Made by a program: the position numbers and the translations under genes. This document shows, one piece after another, positions 40,111-40,519 of a DNA stretch of 40,519 nt. The stretch is taken from assembly GCA_013115135.1 (NCBI GenBank), contig JABANP010000478.1, forward strand, positions 1 to 40,519. Reading direction: 5' to 3'. Under the pieces are notes generated by a model. That model was not told the DNA's origin. It saw only the letters and a list, made by a program, of their open reading frames with translations, and made no database searches. Every line of letters starts with the position of its first letter. Position 1 is the first letter of the stretch. This stretch comes from Perkinsus olseni. Lineage: Eukaryota > Perkinsozoa > Perkinsida > Perkinsidae.

Positions 40111-40519
40111 TCTCGTTTTTTGTCGTAAAAATGGCAATTTTTGCACGGTCTACACCTGTCGCCGGCCATGGGGAATTTGCGCCAACCAGTGAGTTTTGAG
40201 TAAAAACGAGTAGTACTGCGACAGTCTATCGCATAGCATGGGCGCCCTTTGAAAAATAAAATTAAAAACAGTTTAAATGTCCAACCAGAAATCGAGTTCG
40301 GAGTGTTACTGGTGTTTCATTCTCGATTTGCCCATTCACGCCATGCGAATTGCGGAATGGAAACTTTCCATTTCCATTGGAAAATTTCCTGCGTTTCCAT
40401 TTAGAAAGAAGGTTAGAAAATAGGATGCCCTTGTGCTAGCGTTTTCTGTCCCACGATCGGAGCTTCGTCATGCACGTTTCATGAAGGCTATTTCACAGTG
40501 TGGTACAGACACTTGTATG

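Overview
This is a nuclear chromosome segment from an intron-rich protist, most probably an alveolate and best matched by a Perkinsus-like genome. That placement is inference from four things: many short spliceosomal introns (about 47-60 nt, GT/AG) next to longer repeat-filled ones; a Mei2-type C-terminal RRM gene; a RAP/heptatricopeptide-like gene; and a near 50% GC genome full of small mobile elements. No rRNA, CRISPR, operon or prokaryotic signal is present. Because genes are cut into many small exons, long open frames are mostly misleading here. I built the gene models by chaining exons whose splice phases agree.

Layout. 1.2-3.2 kb (minus): a putative secreted protein with a signal peptide, a CUB-like segment and DUF4215-type Cys-rich repeats. 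5.1-6.4 kb (minus): a decayed Tc1/mariner-type transposase fragment and a Ser/Asp-rich gene fragment. 8.7-10.6 kb (minus): a complete six-exon gene for a secreted protein of about 346 aa with no family I recognise. 11.3-11.9 kb: exons of another unknown gene. 13.8-15.0 kb (minus): a RAP-like helical repeat gene. 15.1-15.5 kb: an ORF sharing a module with an intron at 9.7 kb. 15.7-15.9 kb: a hAT-type MITE with a perfect 8-bp target duplication. 16.3-17.6 kb (minus): an unknown gene. 18.0-22.3 kb (minus): a 19-exon gene for a 657-aa coiled-coil, Gln-rich protein with two CCCH zinc fingers. 23.6-27.7 kb (plus): the GID/CTLH ubiquitin ligase subunit MAEA/GID9. 29.0-29.8 kb (plus): an intronless Mei2-like RRM gene. 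31.7-36.4 kb (minus): a nine-exon sphingomyelinase-type phosphodiesterase. 36.8-39.6 kb (minus): six-exon EMG1/NEP1, the 18S rRNA pseudouridine N1-methyltransferase.

Functionally the recognised genes are housekeeping (ribosome biogenesis, regulated protein degradation, lipid signalling, RNA binding) mixed with lineage-specific secreted proteins. They show no shared pathway. The most striking feature is how mobile DNA shapes gene structure. tRNA-derived SINE-like elements sit in at least seven introns, mostly in sense orientation, and twice within 14-20 bp of the 3' splice site. A GGAGTTTCACCCG-ended MITE family lies in GID9 introns, and two adjacent introns of the CCCH gene are clearly related in sequence.
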